In this document: positions 1 through 11,869 of the stretch, piece after piece
Layout: every line of letters starts with the position of its first letter
How positions within the stretch are numbered: the stretch's first letter is position 1
NCBI GenBank assembly: GCA_022579005.1
Contig: MU401484.1
Span: forward strand, 163,165 to 227,164
Source of the DNA: Poronia punctata
Taxonomy: Eukaryota > Ascomycota > Sordariomycetes > Xylariales > Xylariaceae
Reading direction: 5' to 3'
Length of the DNA stretch: 64,000 nt
Program-made: the position numbers and the translations under genes
The notes under the pieces: generated by a model
The model's database searches: none
What the model was told of the DNA's origin: nothing
The model's input: the letters and a program-made list of their open reading frames with translations, nothing else

Positions 1-3
1 CCG

Positions 4-54
<51 letters not shown>
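4..54. repeat. 51-nt poly-C tract
   Basis: An uninterrupted run of 51 C residues opens the window. It is not a fungal telomere repeat (no CCCTAA units). It may be a real homopolymer or a sequencing or assembly artefact at a contig edge; the sequence alone cannot decide. Confidence 0.9.
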
Positions 55-56
<2 letters not shown>

Positions 57-311
57 CCTATTGTCGCGTATAAGAAGACAAGATGACATCCCGCTATTCG
101 GTCTGGTATATTTTAAAAAAGATTGATTGGTATTTGGCATAATCGCCTCTAGTCGTAGACTCCATTAAAACATTTCCATAAGCCTGACCAGAGCTGAGAA
201 ACAAGCAAACTGTCAACGAACAAACTCCAGATGTGCGCACGGAATCCGTACACCATTCGCACGTTTACCAATGACAAGGATAATAGCACAGTTTTCTGAG
301 GCGGGCACTCG
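55..311. other. 3' flank of sar1
   Basis: Short non-coding stretch downstream of the sar1 stop codon. It presumably holds the 3' UTR and polyadenylation signals of that gene. I see no reading frame or structured RNA in it. Confidence 0.6.
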
Positions 312-1311
<1,000 letters not shown>

Positions 1312-2608
1312 CTTGGCGATAGTGGTTGTTGTTGTACGCTAGAGGTATCGAATTGCGAGGGGGATTGCTAACGAGAGGTCACGAGAAAGCTTTCGGGAAA
1401 AGGCGAAGCAGGTGAGGTTTCTGGCCTTGTGAAGTGGTGATGGCGATAATAAGTAATACGTGTAGATCGAGGTAAGTAAGAGAAGGAAGGTAAGGTAAGT
1501 AGGTAGCTACTGGGATTAGAGTGTACCAACTGGTGTTGTCATCCAGTCCAATGAGCGTTAAGTGACGGAAATTTGGTTTGAGCAGTGCTGTCCTCAACCC
1601 TTACTCGTAGTAAATCACCCGTTGCCACCTGGCCATAAGGCCCCACAGCTGCATAGCGGTCAGGTACATGAGGTAGGTAGGAGGCTTGCGCTGTATTTGC
1701 AAGAGGTACTCGTATGCCGGGTATGTAGAATTACTCATAGCATCTTAAAAGTACTCACATAAGGCTCTTGATCAGGATACTGCCGTAGTTAGAGACGGGC
1801 TATGGTTTTACCTCCTGTCTCGGCACGATTAACATTTGGTCAGCGTTACAGAAACGCTGAAATCACTTGCAGGAGGTATACGGTACCTAAACTAGTAGAT
1901 ATGGTAACGTACAAATGTAGGTTATAATCTGGTATAAATATGCCCCTATATTAAAGTGATACTTGCGTGGAATGACCGAAGACAGAGGAAAAGGGGAAAA
2001 GGCATTTGGTAGTCTTTGACACGGCTGTACTTTACTCGCCTCGACTCGCCTCGAGTGTTCTTCAGCCAGATACAAGCACAATGTGTTTTAGCAAGCAGTG
2101 AAGTGGCATGTAGTACAATGACATTGTTCGTTACAGCAAATTGCAACCTCATTTTCTAAAGACGCATATGACGGCTCTACGGCTGGATAGATGGAGACAT
2201 GAGATGTTCCTCATATGTCAACTCTCGACTTCTGGCCACCTGCACGGAATTATGTGCCAACATACATCAATAATAGCAATATGGCGAAGCATCCAATTAA
2301 ATTGAATTGGTGCCTTTAACGATTATATAATTTACCATGCGCCAACCATGACCGGATGCTCAATGACATGTCGTTCCCCTGTGGTACGCCATAATAACCA
2401 CCGTCACCACGCACCAGAAACCCATTCAGTAACAAAGGAAATTCGTAAATGACATGAAGAAACATATATACAGCTGGCTCGTAGCAATATAATGATGCTG
2501 GATGCCGCTATGCATGAAAGATGTAAATATACTATAATGAACTGTCAAGAAACACGGGCCATAAAGCACCATTGACATAGTGTCAGGCGATGGCATGTGG
2601 ACTCGGGC
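1312..2608. other. Intergenic, sar1 promoter side
   Basis: About 1.3 kb between the sar1 start and the stop of the next minus-strand gene. It should hold the sar1 5' leader and promoter and the 3' UTR of the upstream neighbour. Short open frames here are random in look. Two copies of the dispersed octamer TACTCGTA lie at 1602 and 1707. Confidence 0.6.
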
Positions 2609-4840
2609 CTAGACAGACAAAACATATTGATCGGGGTCGCGCTTGCCGGCAGAGAGCAATCCTATCTCTCTCATCCGCTGCGCCCCTTGGCCAGGTTGTG
2701 GTCGTTGCTGAGGAAGCTGGCCTTTGCGCGCCTTGTTGTTATGCTTCTGGAGGTACTTCTCTTTGAATTTCTCCCTTCGTCGCTGGCGCTTCTGTTCCAG
2801 CCCCTTGACGATGTCGATAGCGCCCCGCACGTGACCGCTGTAATCTGATATCCTTTCCCTTTCTGCCTTGCGGACGTTTTTCATATGTGGAGGGAACAGA
2901 GCCGGCGCTCTAGGCAGGGACTTGGTGTGCGTTAAACCGGGGCGGAATGCCAACGTCTTTAAATGTCCATTTTGCAGCTGTCCACCTTGGACCAGAGAGG
3001 CCGGAGGAGATCGCGTGATACGACCATATGGGGGTGGAGAGACTAGCCGGCGAGGCGACCGCGTGTCAAAGAGGCGCCGTGGGGAACGACCCCGAGCTTT
3101 GGGTGGTGGTGAATGATATCGTCTAGGGGAGGTTTGACCCGACCTCTTACGCCGCTCGCCGCCAAGCTCTCCGACATGGTCGAGGTCTTCCAACTCCCCA
3201 TTAATCCAAAGGTTCTCTCCGCTACCATGGTTGCGCTTGTGGTGTTCCATTTCCTCGTCCTCAGGCTCCGAAGTCGGGAAACTAGGGTCAATATCCTGAG
3301 GGATTAAGTGAAGCTTCTCTAGGCGCTTTGACGCGATACAGGAAATGTACTCGTTTTCCAAATCACGATCTTCATCAAGAGTGCCGCACACGAAATCGGT
3401 GCTATCCGGTAGTTCAGGAGTGGTTCGCCTAATCCTCCTCCGACTCCTCAATGGGACTTTGGCCCCTTCAGAAGACGATGTATCGTACTTCTCTCCGTTC
3501 GACGGCGGACGACGGCCAATAGGTAATCGGTTAGATATATAAGGTAGACCAAGAATAGGTACCGGCAATTCAAAGTCACCGTCCTCCTCTTCTTCCGAGT
3601 CAGCGAATCCGATCTCGTTGTCCGTGTTGTACCCGTCGGATGCGTTGTCGTCAGATCCATCGTTTGAGTGATCCGCGACGTCTTCGTCATCTTCCTCAGA
3701 ATCATCCACCATATAGGTGTCATCAGCATAAATATCAGCGTCGTCTTCCTCTTCAAGCGCCTCTTCTTCTGCCTCTTTACCCAGTCGACGAATCTCGTTT
3801 TCTTTCCACAAAGTATCGTCGATTGTCAGGCGAGTCGAGGTAAAAGGGAAATTCTGGCGGATCCAATCGTCTTCCAAGGGTTCATCACTAGCAAATGCGT
3901 GGAACCGAGACGATTCTGTGTCGAGGTCGCTAGCATCTGCAGTGAGATATTTGGATGATCGGACCGGGTCATCACCAACATTAGCGGGGCCGGGTGCAGG
4001 TGAGCGCTTCCGGCCGCGGGTCTCTGGTGACGATGGGTGCTTGCGCGAGGCAATGGGCGATGCAGATTTTTTATTTGGTGGGCTTTTAGTAAGGGACAAG
4101 TCGAGTCCACAACGACCTGAAGTAGTAGAGGGTGCAGGCTTTGAAGGACAAGCAAATTTAATGCACGACTTTCGCTGAGGTTTCTCTTCTACGGCTGGTG
4201 TGGGCCCCGCGGGAGCCGTTGGTTGAGGTTGATGTCGAGTTTGAAGTAGACTGGGCGACTTCTTTGCTTCGGGTTTAGCGCAAGCAAAAGAGATACATCG
4301 CTTTTTCTGGGGAATATCCCGAGTGGGATTCTTTTGCTCCGTGGTTGCTCCAGTCGTAACCGGGACGGGTTGTCGGGACGGAGCTCCTTTGTCGATAGAG
4401 TTATGGCCAACAAATCGTTGCTTCTCGTCAAATATATACCCATCCAGTTGGAGTAAACGTATCATAGGCGCCGGCGGGCTCGGTGTGTTTGTGCGAGCAG
4501 GGCTAGTGAATCCAGTGTCGCTAGTAAGGTCAACTGTGGACGCAAGGCTTACGTTGCTTGCCATAGACCGCCGTCTCATTGACGGTCGAGGGTACTGTAA
4601 CTGGACCAGCTCCTCTTCGGGCTGATGGAGCGCCTTGGTCAAAAGAGACTCAGTGTGGTCAACAATCTTGGGAACTACGTTCCTCTTGAACTGAGCTTTA
4701 ATAAACTGCCGACCTAGGTCTGGAGGCTCATCAACGTCGGCAGCCACCTCGTCGTCTGTGGCATGCTCCAGCTGGCCTCCTCGAGAAGACCATGCAGGAG
4801 CTGCAGGTGTGGCAAAATCGTTCGTTCGTTCCTTCTCCAT
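2609..4840 (-). CDS. Conserved fungal hypothetical protein, acidic and disordered (possibly DUF2457 type)
   Basis: Single-exon frame of 743 residues with a genuine ATG at 4840 and TAG at 2609. The N-terminal third is Ser/Pro/Thr rich. Two similar cysteine motifs follow, CISFAC (residues 182-187) and CIKFAC (226-231), each flanked by Lys/Arg. The middle (about 340-420) is a long Glu/Asp tract with a DxYxxDD style. The C-terminal 150 residues are basic and Arg/Ser/Pro rich, ending in a probable charged helix with Lys-Arg runs (the QKRQRRREKFKEKYLQKH stretch). No catalytic domain is visible. From memory the acidic core and CxFAC motifs resemble fungal DUF2457 proteins, but I cannot confirm this. 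The alternation of acidic and basic blocks would suit a nuclear, nucleic-acid- or chromatin-associated protein; that is inference only. A frame this long with biased composition is very likely a real gene. Confidence 0.85.
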   Translation of the reverse strand: MEKERTNDFATPAAPAWSSRGGQLEHATDDEVAADVDEPPDLGRQFIKAQFKRNVVPKIVDHTESLLTKALHQPEEELVQLQYPRPSMRRRSMASNVSLASTVDLTSDTGFTSPARTNTPSPPAPMIRLLQLDGYIFDEKQRFVGHNSIDKGAPSRQPVPVTTGATTEQKNPTRDIPQKKRCISFACAKPEAKKSPSLLQTRHQPQPTAPAGPTPAVEEKPQRKSCIKFACPSKPAPSTTSGRCGLDLSLTKSPPNKKSASPIASRKHPSSPETRGRKRSPAPGPANVGDDPVRSSKYLTADASDLDTESSRFHAFASDEPLEDDWIRQNFPFTSTRLTIDDTLWKENEIRRLGKEAEEEALEEEDDADIYADDTYMVDDSEEDDEDVADHSNDGSDDNASDGYNTDNEIGFADSEEEEDGDFELPVPILGLPYISNRLPIGRRPPSNGEKYDTSSSEGAKVPLRSRRRIRRTTPELPDSTDFVCGTLDEDRDLENEYISCIASKRLEKLHLIPQDIDPSFPTSEPEDEEMEHHKRNHGSGENLWINGELEDLDHVGELGGERRKRSGQTSPRRYHSPPPKARGRSPRRLFDTRSPRRLVSPPPYGRITRSPPASLVQGGQLQNGHLKTLAFRPGLTHTKSLPRAPALFPPHMKNVRKAERERISDYSGHVRGAIDIVKGLEQKRQRRREKFKEKYLQKHNNKARKGQLPQQRPQPGQGAQRMREIGLLSAGKRDPDQYVLSV

Positions 4841-5650
4841 AATGACGATACTGGAAATTCGAGTATTGGGTTGGCGGCGGGTTGAAGAACCAGTGGCAAC
4901 GAAGTGTAAATTCGGCCCCGGACAGAAACAGTCGTGAAAATCCCTCCCAAAACAAAATAGGTGTGAATCGGGGCAAGAAAGCTTGCAAGACAGAAGTAGC
5001 TTAAAATGCGACGCAAAACGCTATTGCGTTGCGCGATGTGCAAGCTTCGTTTCTTGATTACAAGAAGCCAAGTTTGGAGTGTCCCTAGGGACCGCCTTGC
5101 TATAATCGTAAAGCCATGCTGTTCGAGTTGAAGTCTACCAGCAGGAAGAGAAAAGGTGGATAAAATGTTTGGTACAGAACTAGGCAGCTTATACCATAGC
5201 CCGGCAGTGCAACTTAGTTGGCAAAAACGTCGATATAGGCCAAGTTGCGAATAAAGGGTGTGAGTTGGACAACAAGTGACCAAGAGGATGACGGGACAGC
5301 CCTGACAGTTATTGAGTCAACCCGAACGTGGTAGGTAAGCATACCAAGACTTGAGAGGCGCAGGGATCCTGGATTTGCTTGGCCGTAATAGCCCTGACGT
5401 CGAATCAGTGGCGCAGAGTGATCGTCAAGTAGTCCCAAAAAAGCCAAATGCACCCCGTTTCGCCTAAGGCGACAAATGCACCGAGCAACAACACGTATCT
5501 GGGGCAGAAGGTGGTGGGGTGATTTAACAAACAAAGAAAGACCTTTAATGAGCAGAGAGAAAGGGAGAAGAGGGAGGTGCTCGATTAATAGAGAGTTCGA
5601 GAAATAAACCCTAAGGCGGGCGGAGGTGCAAAAACGAGGGTGGCGGATCA

Positions 5651-5670
5651 GTTTGGTTTGGTTTGGTTTG
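5651..5670. repeat. (GTTTG)4 microsatellite
   Basis: Four perfect GTTTG pentamers in the presumed 5' region of the 743-residue gene. Confidence 0.9.
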
Positions 5671-8600
5671 TCGGTGGGAAATGAACCAGGGCAAAAAATC
5701 TTGAAAACCCGAATTGATAATGTGAATTAAAAAGAATCAGAGGCGCTTACTTGCGGTGCATGTTGGTACAGTATCCATCCATGTGGGTTATAAGTCTGGT
5801 TTTTCTCGAAATTTTCCCCCTGGTTCTTGCCCTTCTTGCTTAATTCTTTCACTGTACTCGTACGTGTAGTCGCAATCTGATCGGAATACCTGTTACCTGC
5901 ATGTATTACCAAGCTCACCTTATAAAGAGGCTAGTCCGGCAAGCTTTGCAACTGTGGAACAGAAGTGGTACAGTACGGTCCTTTTAATGTGCACCGTAAT
6001 GTCCAAGGTCGGACAACTAGGAATGGCAAGAGCTGTTTTCTATCCTGTCCTTGCGGGCTGCTGTTTTTGTTTTGTCCTCCTCGAGCAGACTCGGGAGCGG
6101 TATGTGTCTACAAGGTGTCTGACTTCTGCTCCAATCACCATGCTCTTACCTACAAGACTGTTCCTATGAACTGGTGACTGTCTAGAAATTTCATACACAT
6201 ATGCAATCAACAGATCAAATTTCACATCTTTGCCATAGTACGTCTACATGTAGGTAAAGAATCTGCACTGTCTGGTGTCGGCAGTACCTAGATACATCGA
6301 TTAAAAGAAGAGAACCAGCCCTGTCCACATGGTCGATCATGATACGATTTTATACTACCTTGGTACGTTAGTGTGCCTGCAAACTAACTTTTAAGCTTCC
6401 ACTAATATCCAAGCGCCGCATGCAGCCTTTTACCGATATTATCAGATTGTCTTGGATTGGTTATTAAGGGCTTGGCGGATCTTGGTATTCTGTCTTGGCC
6501 AGCACTCAGTAAAGGCATCTTTTAATTTTTTTGTAAATCCCGGATCCTTCCACTTTTGCAGGTACTAGACTAGATCTAGGTACTCAAAAGGGGTCTGTTG
6601 CCAACGAATTTCATCCGACCTGCACTTGGAGAAAAATGATCCTACCTATCTACATGTTCTTTTATGTTTGCAATGCATGATATGCTCTCTACACACTCCT
6701 GGTATCGGTTGGACAACACAGGGCATATCGTTCAAACCTCAGGTAGCATTAGCTTACGAGCATGTGTAATTGCCGTGGTATCTAGAATCAGCTCAGACAA
6801 TCCTGGCACTCCAGGGTCCGGGCAGTCTAGAAGGACGTATATTATAGGTATCTATTTACGGCCTTTTAATATGTGCCGCTATGTATAGCAAACCGCAACA
6901 TATGGTCGCTCCAACTCGAATCATCTGCTGAGAGATGCATGCATTAATAAGTAAGAGTTGCAGTCAGCAATGCACCAGTTGTATGAGAGACGCAGGCGGC
7001 CTATTTCCTATAGGCGGGTTTTAAGGCAGATACATTTGTCTTCCGTCAGCAGACACTTCTGTAAGTCGGCCAAGCCGGCGGTATTCTGGACAGTATTCAG
7101 TCATCAATCGCTTGATTCGTCTTTAGTCATGCCCAATACTTTTGCTTTTTGGACTGATGCGTCCTTTGTTTATTTACGAGTATGAGACGGGTTGAAATCG
7201 TCTTTGCAGTGATTTGATCATTGGCCCGTTTATATTCCCGTTACCCGGCGCGGCACCACAGTGTGTTCAAAGGAAGACGACATCGGTGCGATAGCCGAAG
7301 ATTTAGTAGCTAGGATCCTTGTAGGTATCTACAGTACAAGTAGCTATTCAAACTATTGAAGCCCGGTCATGTTGCCCTATCGATGCAGTCTGTTATGCGT
7401 CAGGTCCCTAAATGTACTAATCCTTGGTAATTATGCCTTATCATCGGCCAGGGCACCGGGAGGATACCTCCTAGCCGTCGTCCTATTCTGTACAGTACGT
7501 ACGTACATTATGCATGTAAACGCATGTAGCCGTCTAGTGGTGTGTACCCCCCCCGTACCGTGCTTTTGCTTCTATGTCCAAACTGTGTTTCGGCCCGCAA
7601 ATGGGCTTGTTGGCCCCAACATTCAAGTGTTGTCACCTTATTTGATGCTACCTGGATAGTATAAAATATAGTACGTGATGAATCCTACCAACAAGTCACC
7701 ATCTATCTACCTACGGCGTTCTCTTGCCGGTAGCAATGTACGTGTATGCGCGATTAAATTGTACCTAGTAATTGCTCATAAATTATTATACTCGTACGTA
7801 GCAGATTAGTAGAATCGCATCTAGGTAGGTATTTTGACCTTTAGAGGCCTTTTATGCGTTAAAAGCCAATTGCGCACAACACATCATCTACCACTCTAGA
7901 TTGTCATCGACATGTGTACGTGTATAACCTAACCTTAGGAGACTCTCGGAACACATCAGTAGGTCCTACTCCGCATGCTGCATTTCAGTCGTCCTCCGGA
8001 TTGCGTGAGGGGTGAGGCAGCCCCAATACCTACCCGTATTCTGAACCGTACTCAGTTTTGCAGATTCCTGTTAACGATAAGCGTATTTTGCTAGCTTTGT
8101 ACCCGTAAAGCTGCGACGCTGTTGGATGATGTACATGGCGCTACAGCAACACGGCCGATGTGGTTGGTTTTCTGCACATCATGGTCCCAAAAATAAGGGC
8201 CCTCCAAAATAAGCAGCATCCGTAGCACCTAGAGACACTGATTGATATGTAAGACCAATCTGCAAGTCTGGTCTAGGAATGCAACCCAATGGAGTAGTGC
8301 AACGTATCCCACGCGAACAAGTTACACAGATATGTAATCTGCTCGTGGTAAATGTTCCCGTGCTCTGAGACTATAACACCACATGCTTTTGTTTATTCCG
8401 TCCATAACTGGTTGCCCCGCGGCGGTTTCAACATTAAGAACCTGCAGGATCATCTTGTACGTAGGTAGAAGACAGCCACTAACCTACATCTCTGCTTGTT
8501 GTCTTTTGGAGGGGCCTGGTCTAGTCTACGTCTGAGGTTACGAATACCTATTCTACCACTAACCTTCACGTAATTGCCTTGCGATATGTCGATCTTTTTC

Positions 8601-9815
8601 TGTAACAATATGCCGACGCGCAGTTCCATTGCCACGCCCCCGTGTTTCATATGCTCTTCCGCTGGGCTGTGATGGAAATCCTACAACCGCGGTTTGATGT
8701 TGGTCATATCCATTAGCGGCATCTCTCCGCCTACGATCACCGTCCAATCTCAAAAGCCCGTAGACGGTTATAGGTTTGATAGGTCTTTCTCTAGCTTGTG
8801 ACTCCTTCAAGGCGACAAATCTGACTAGAAGAAACAAACCCCGCGCAATTAGGAAACAGCTCGTTGAGAAGAGGAGGCGGTGGGTTTGCCTTTGCGAAAG
8901 CGCAACCCCGCATTATGCATGCAGAATGAGGAGCTACTTTGCCGCTAGCCTGCGCATGTACGAGTAGTAGGCTCTTGCTCTTGGGTTCGAAGTTCCTCGT
9001 TTCAAATGTAAATATCTAATTTAATTACCTAACCTACATACTCGTACTCGACGGTAGCTATTTTAGACATCTACAAGTAGACAGAGTAAGAGTAGGTTAG
9101 GCAAAAAGGGTGGGGGTTCATGAACTTCACAGTCAGACACAAGTTAGACAATTAGCACGAGACCTTCCTCTATAATGTACCTATTTCTATTCAACTTACA
9201 GTTACCTTATTATTATCCCGAAACGCAGTTGCGCAGTGAAACAACGCCAATCAGATCACAAACAACCAGTAACATTGCCCCTCTGTGACTCTGTCTGGCT
9301 TCCTGGCTGGGTCATTCCCGCTGCCCGCTACCCTCGGGGGTCAAAGTTCTCTCATCTACCACCCTAGGTACGTGTAACCTACCTCAACCTAGGTTAGATA
9401 CCTACTTATGGTGAGATTCTTACGCCGCGGCCTGAACAAGGGTCCTCTTGTGATCTGCATCCTCTAAACCCTGTATCGCTTGTTCAGCGTTAAGGGTCCT
9501 ACTCGTACACATGGGTGACCATGTTAGGCACATATTACACGTAAGTAGAAGGGTACGGTGGTAGGGAAAGATCAGGTTGGTAGCAGTTGAGGTCATCAGA
9601 CTTCACAAACCCACAAGCTTGCTTTTACATCATAGTACACACGTAATCATTGATAATGGATATTACACCTATTGCGTATATGAAATGCAGAGAGGTAGGT
9701 ATTCTTTGCATATGTCAGTCCGAGAAAAAGAAGGAACGGTTGAACAAAATTAGACTGGCAAATGATGCAACCGGCCCGGGCAAACTCGGGACCTTTACAC
9801 CAAGCCCTTACGTAC

Positions 9816-9840
9816 TACGAGTAGGTATGCGAGTAGGTAG
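9816..9840. repeat. Paired copies of the TACGAGTAGGTA motif
   Basis: An exact TACGAGTA followed by GGTA, then six bases later a near copy GCGAGTAGGTAG. It is a local example of the octamer found across the window (see findings). Confidence 0.7.
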
Positions 9841-10402
9841 ACCGACTGTATAGCCAAGTCGTGACCCGGATTCCGGACTATCGTCATCAACTGTGAACCG
9901 GCGCCACCTGCACATGTTCAATCGTTATAAAAGCTCAATCGCTCTGTATCACGAATGTAGGACTCCTGGTATATCAGATACTGGTACTACTTGATCACCA
10001 CGGATCTTGACAGATCTCCTAGGTTTTGACGATCGGCTGGAAACTGCATGTGTGCATCATAGGTTACATTACACATAGCGCTACGTACTTATGTAGACAG
10101 CAGGCGTGAAGCCCGATATGAAACATCAAACAACTTAACACCTTCGTAGTGAACCTATGACATTTGTACCAAAGTATTCGAAATGGTGTGCCTCCCACAT
10201 ATTCATACCACAGATTGTTCTTCGGTTTAATTACTTACAGTCTCAGTTGGGAAAGCATCAAGCCCAGAAACTATTGAGCGTCTCATTCGCCGTGCAAAGG
10301 TAGAAATACATCCAAAAAACCGGTTCCCCTACAATGTGGTCTACGAGTAGGTTAGAGTGTTGAACTGGGCGACGATGTCATTATGGGTACCTGAGTGAGG
10401 TG

Positions 10403-10475
10403 CACGTGACATTTCAGGCCGGCATGGTCCAACTTCAATGTTCTTTCAAAGCCTATATCACGTGTATCGCACGTG
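10403..10475. promoter_or_regulatory. Three CACGTG E-boxes upstream of the ATP synthase delta gene
   Basis: Exact CACGTG hexamers at 10403-10408, 10459-10464 and 10470-10475, two of them in the extended form GCACGTGAC. They lie 143-215 nt before the start codon. CACGTG is bound by bHLH factors such as Cbf1 and USF-like proteins. Three sites in 73 bp are unlikely by chance, since one is expected about every 4 kb. The regulator is inferred, not shown. Confidence 0.6.
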
Positions 10476-10617
10476 ACAAGCGCTATCCTTGATCGGGTTT
10501 AGTTCACTCAATCATCCGAGATCCTGTCCGTTCAAGCCATTGAATCTCAATTTGCTGTTGTCGACCATCGTCAGCCTTGCTCGTCACGCATTTCTTCAAT
10601 TGACAACGCCTGTCATC

Positions 10618-11417
10618 ATGAACGCCGTCCGCGTCGCCAGAACAGCCCTCCGGGCTCGTCCCGCTGCTATGCGGCTCCCTATCCAGCCTCTGCAGCGACG
10701 GAGCTACGCTGACGCTGCTCCCAAGGCTCGTGTTCCCCAAAGCCCGAGCTAGGAGGTAGCTTTGCTAACACTACGCAGCTCAAGCTAAGCTTGTCTCTCC
10801 CTCATCAGGTACGACGTCTCTCGATACAATCGATGTGCACACAGAACATACGATACTTTTAGCCCGAATTTCCAACGCTTACCGACAACTTCGGCTTGCT
10901 CGTCATCATACCTGCTAATTCCCGCATCAGTCCATGTACACCTCAGAAAATGTTGTCCAAGTCAACATCCCGGCCGAGTCTGGAGATATGGGTGTCCTAG
11001 CGAGCCACGTACCCTCCATTGAACAACTAAAGCCCGGTCTTATCGAGGTCATCGAGGAGAATGGCTCCAGCAAGCAGTTTTTCCGTACGTGCGGATAAGA
11101 AAACAAGGGAGAAACATGGGACGATTCACTAAAGCCTCGAACTAGTATCCGGCGGGTTCGCGACCGTTCAGCCCAACTCGGTCCTAAGCATCAATGCTGT
11201 CGAGGGATACCCCCTAGAAGACTTCAGCGCCGAAGCTGTTAGGTCCCAGATCGCTGAGGCGCAAAAGGTCGCCAACGGCAGTGGCAGTGAGCAGGATGTT
11301 GCCGAGGCTAAGATCGAGCTGGAGGTAAGTGCCATCCACAACCCCCATCCTTGGTATACCGTGTTCCTAACAGATGATATACAGGTGCTGGAGAGCCTGC
11401 AGGCCGTTCTGAAATAA
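10618..11417 (+). CDS. atp16: Mitochondrial F1F0 ATP synthase subunit delta
   Basis: This is the central-stalk subunit (homologous to bacterial epsilon) that couples F1 to the c-ring. Five exons fit: 10618-10731, 10779-10808, 10931-11084, 11146-11324 and 11385-11417, giving 169 residues. The N-terminus is an Arg/Ala-rich mitochondrial presequence ending near RRSYADAAPK. The body shows the family blocks VQVNIPAESGDMGVLASHVPS, GGFATVQPNS and INAVEGYPLEDFS, ending LESLQAVLK. The later splice sites are strong (GTACGA, GTACGT, GTAAGT). The first donor is uncertain: GTTCCC at 10732 keeps frame but is weak, while the better GTAGCT at 10756 would follow an in-frame TAG. A few residues at the exon 1/2 junction could therefore differ. 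The gene is preceded by a CACGTG cluster. Confidence 0.93.
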
Positions 11418-11869
11418 ACTGTGTAGAGATGCTACCTTGACGCCAACTTGTACATCAGAATAATTCCCTACAAATCCCATGAGCGAACCGAGAAGATTAT
11501 GTGCATTATCAGCATTGGAACATACTGTAGTTTCCCTCGAATTCAACGTGCCTGCTTATGACGTATATATCGAAGTAACTTCCTTCACATGGCATCCGCC
11601 TTCCTCTATGTATAGCGTTCATGTCCGACGTCTTCAGGCGGGCTCAGTCCTTAAACCTCTTTTCTACACATCGATATAACAAGTTCCTTGTTAATTTACC
11701 CTGTTTCCACCCTACTTATTTCGTTATCAGTGATATATTTTAACCCCTGATTCCTAGCTTGAGTACGAGAGTCTGTCTGTATCGGAGAATATCTGGCCAA
11801 CGACACGGCCTATTGTCTCTACATGTCCTGGTCCGACGACTTGGTGACGACGTGGACGAACCGAACAGC
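11418..11869. other. Intergenic between atp16 and the next plus-strand gene
   Basis: About 450 nt. It should contain the atp16 3' UTR and the promoter and leader of the downstream gene. The frame of the downstream protein is open back to 11759, but only with a TTG, preceded by a TAG. Confidence 0.6.

Larger units (their letters stand above)
4841..10402. other. Long non-coding stretch, no supported gene
   Basis: About 5.5 kb with only short random-looking frames (the largest around 100-190 codons close to the preceding gene's 5' end, without recognisable domains). The first several hundred bases should carry the promoter and leader of the 743-residue gene. The rest is rich in TACCTA/TAGGTA strings and contains eight copies of the octamer TACGAGTA/TACTCGTA (5855, 7175, 7789, 8959, 9039, 9500, 9816, 10342). 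I see no tRNA, transposase or reverse-transcriptase remnant. Confidence 0.6.

Noticed and set aside
4714..5283. 189-codon minus-strand frame upstream of the 743-residue gene
   Set aside because: It overlaps that gene's start in another frame and shows no domain or codon bias.
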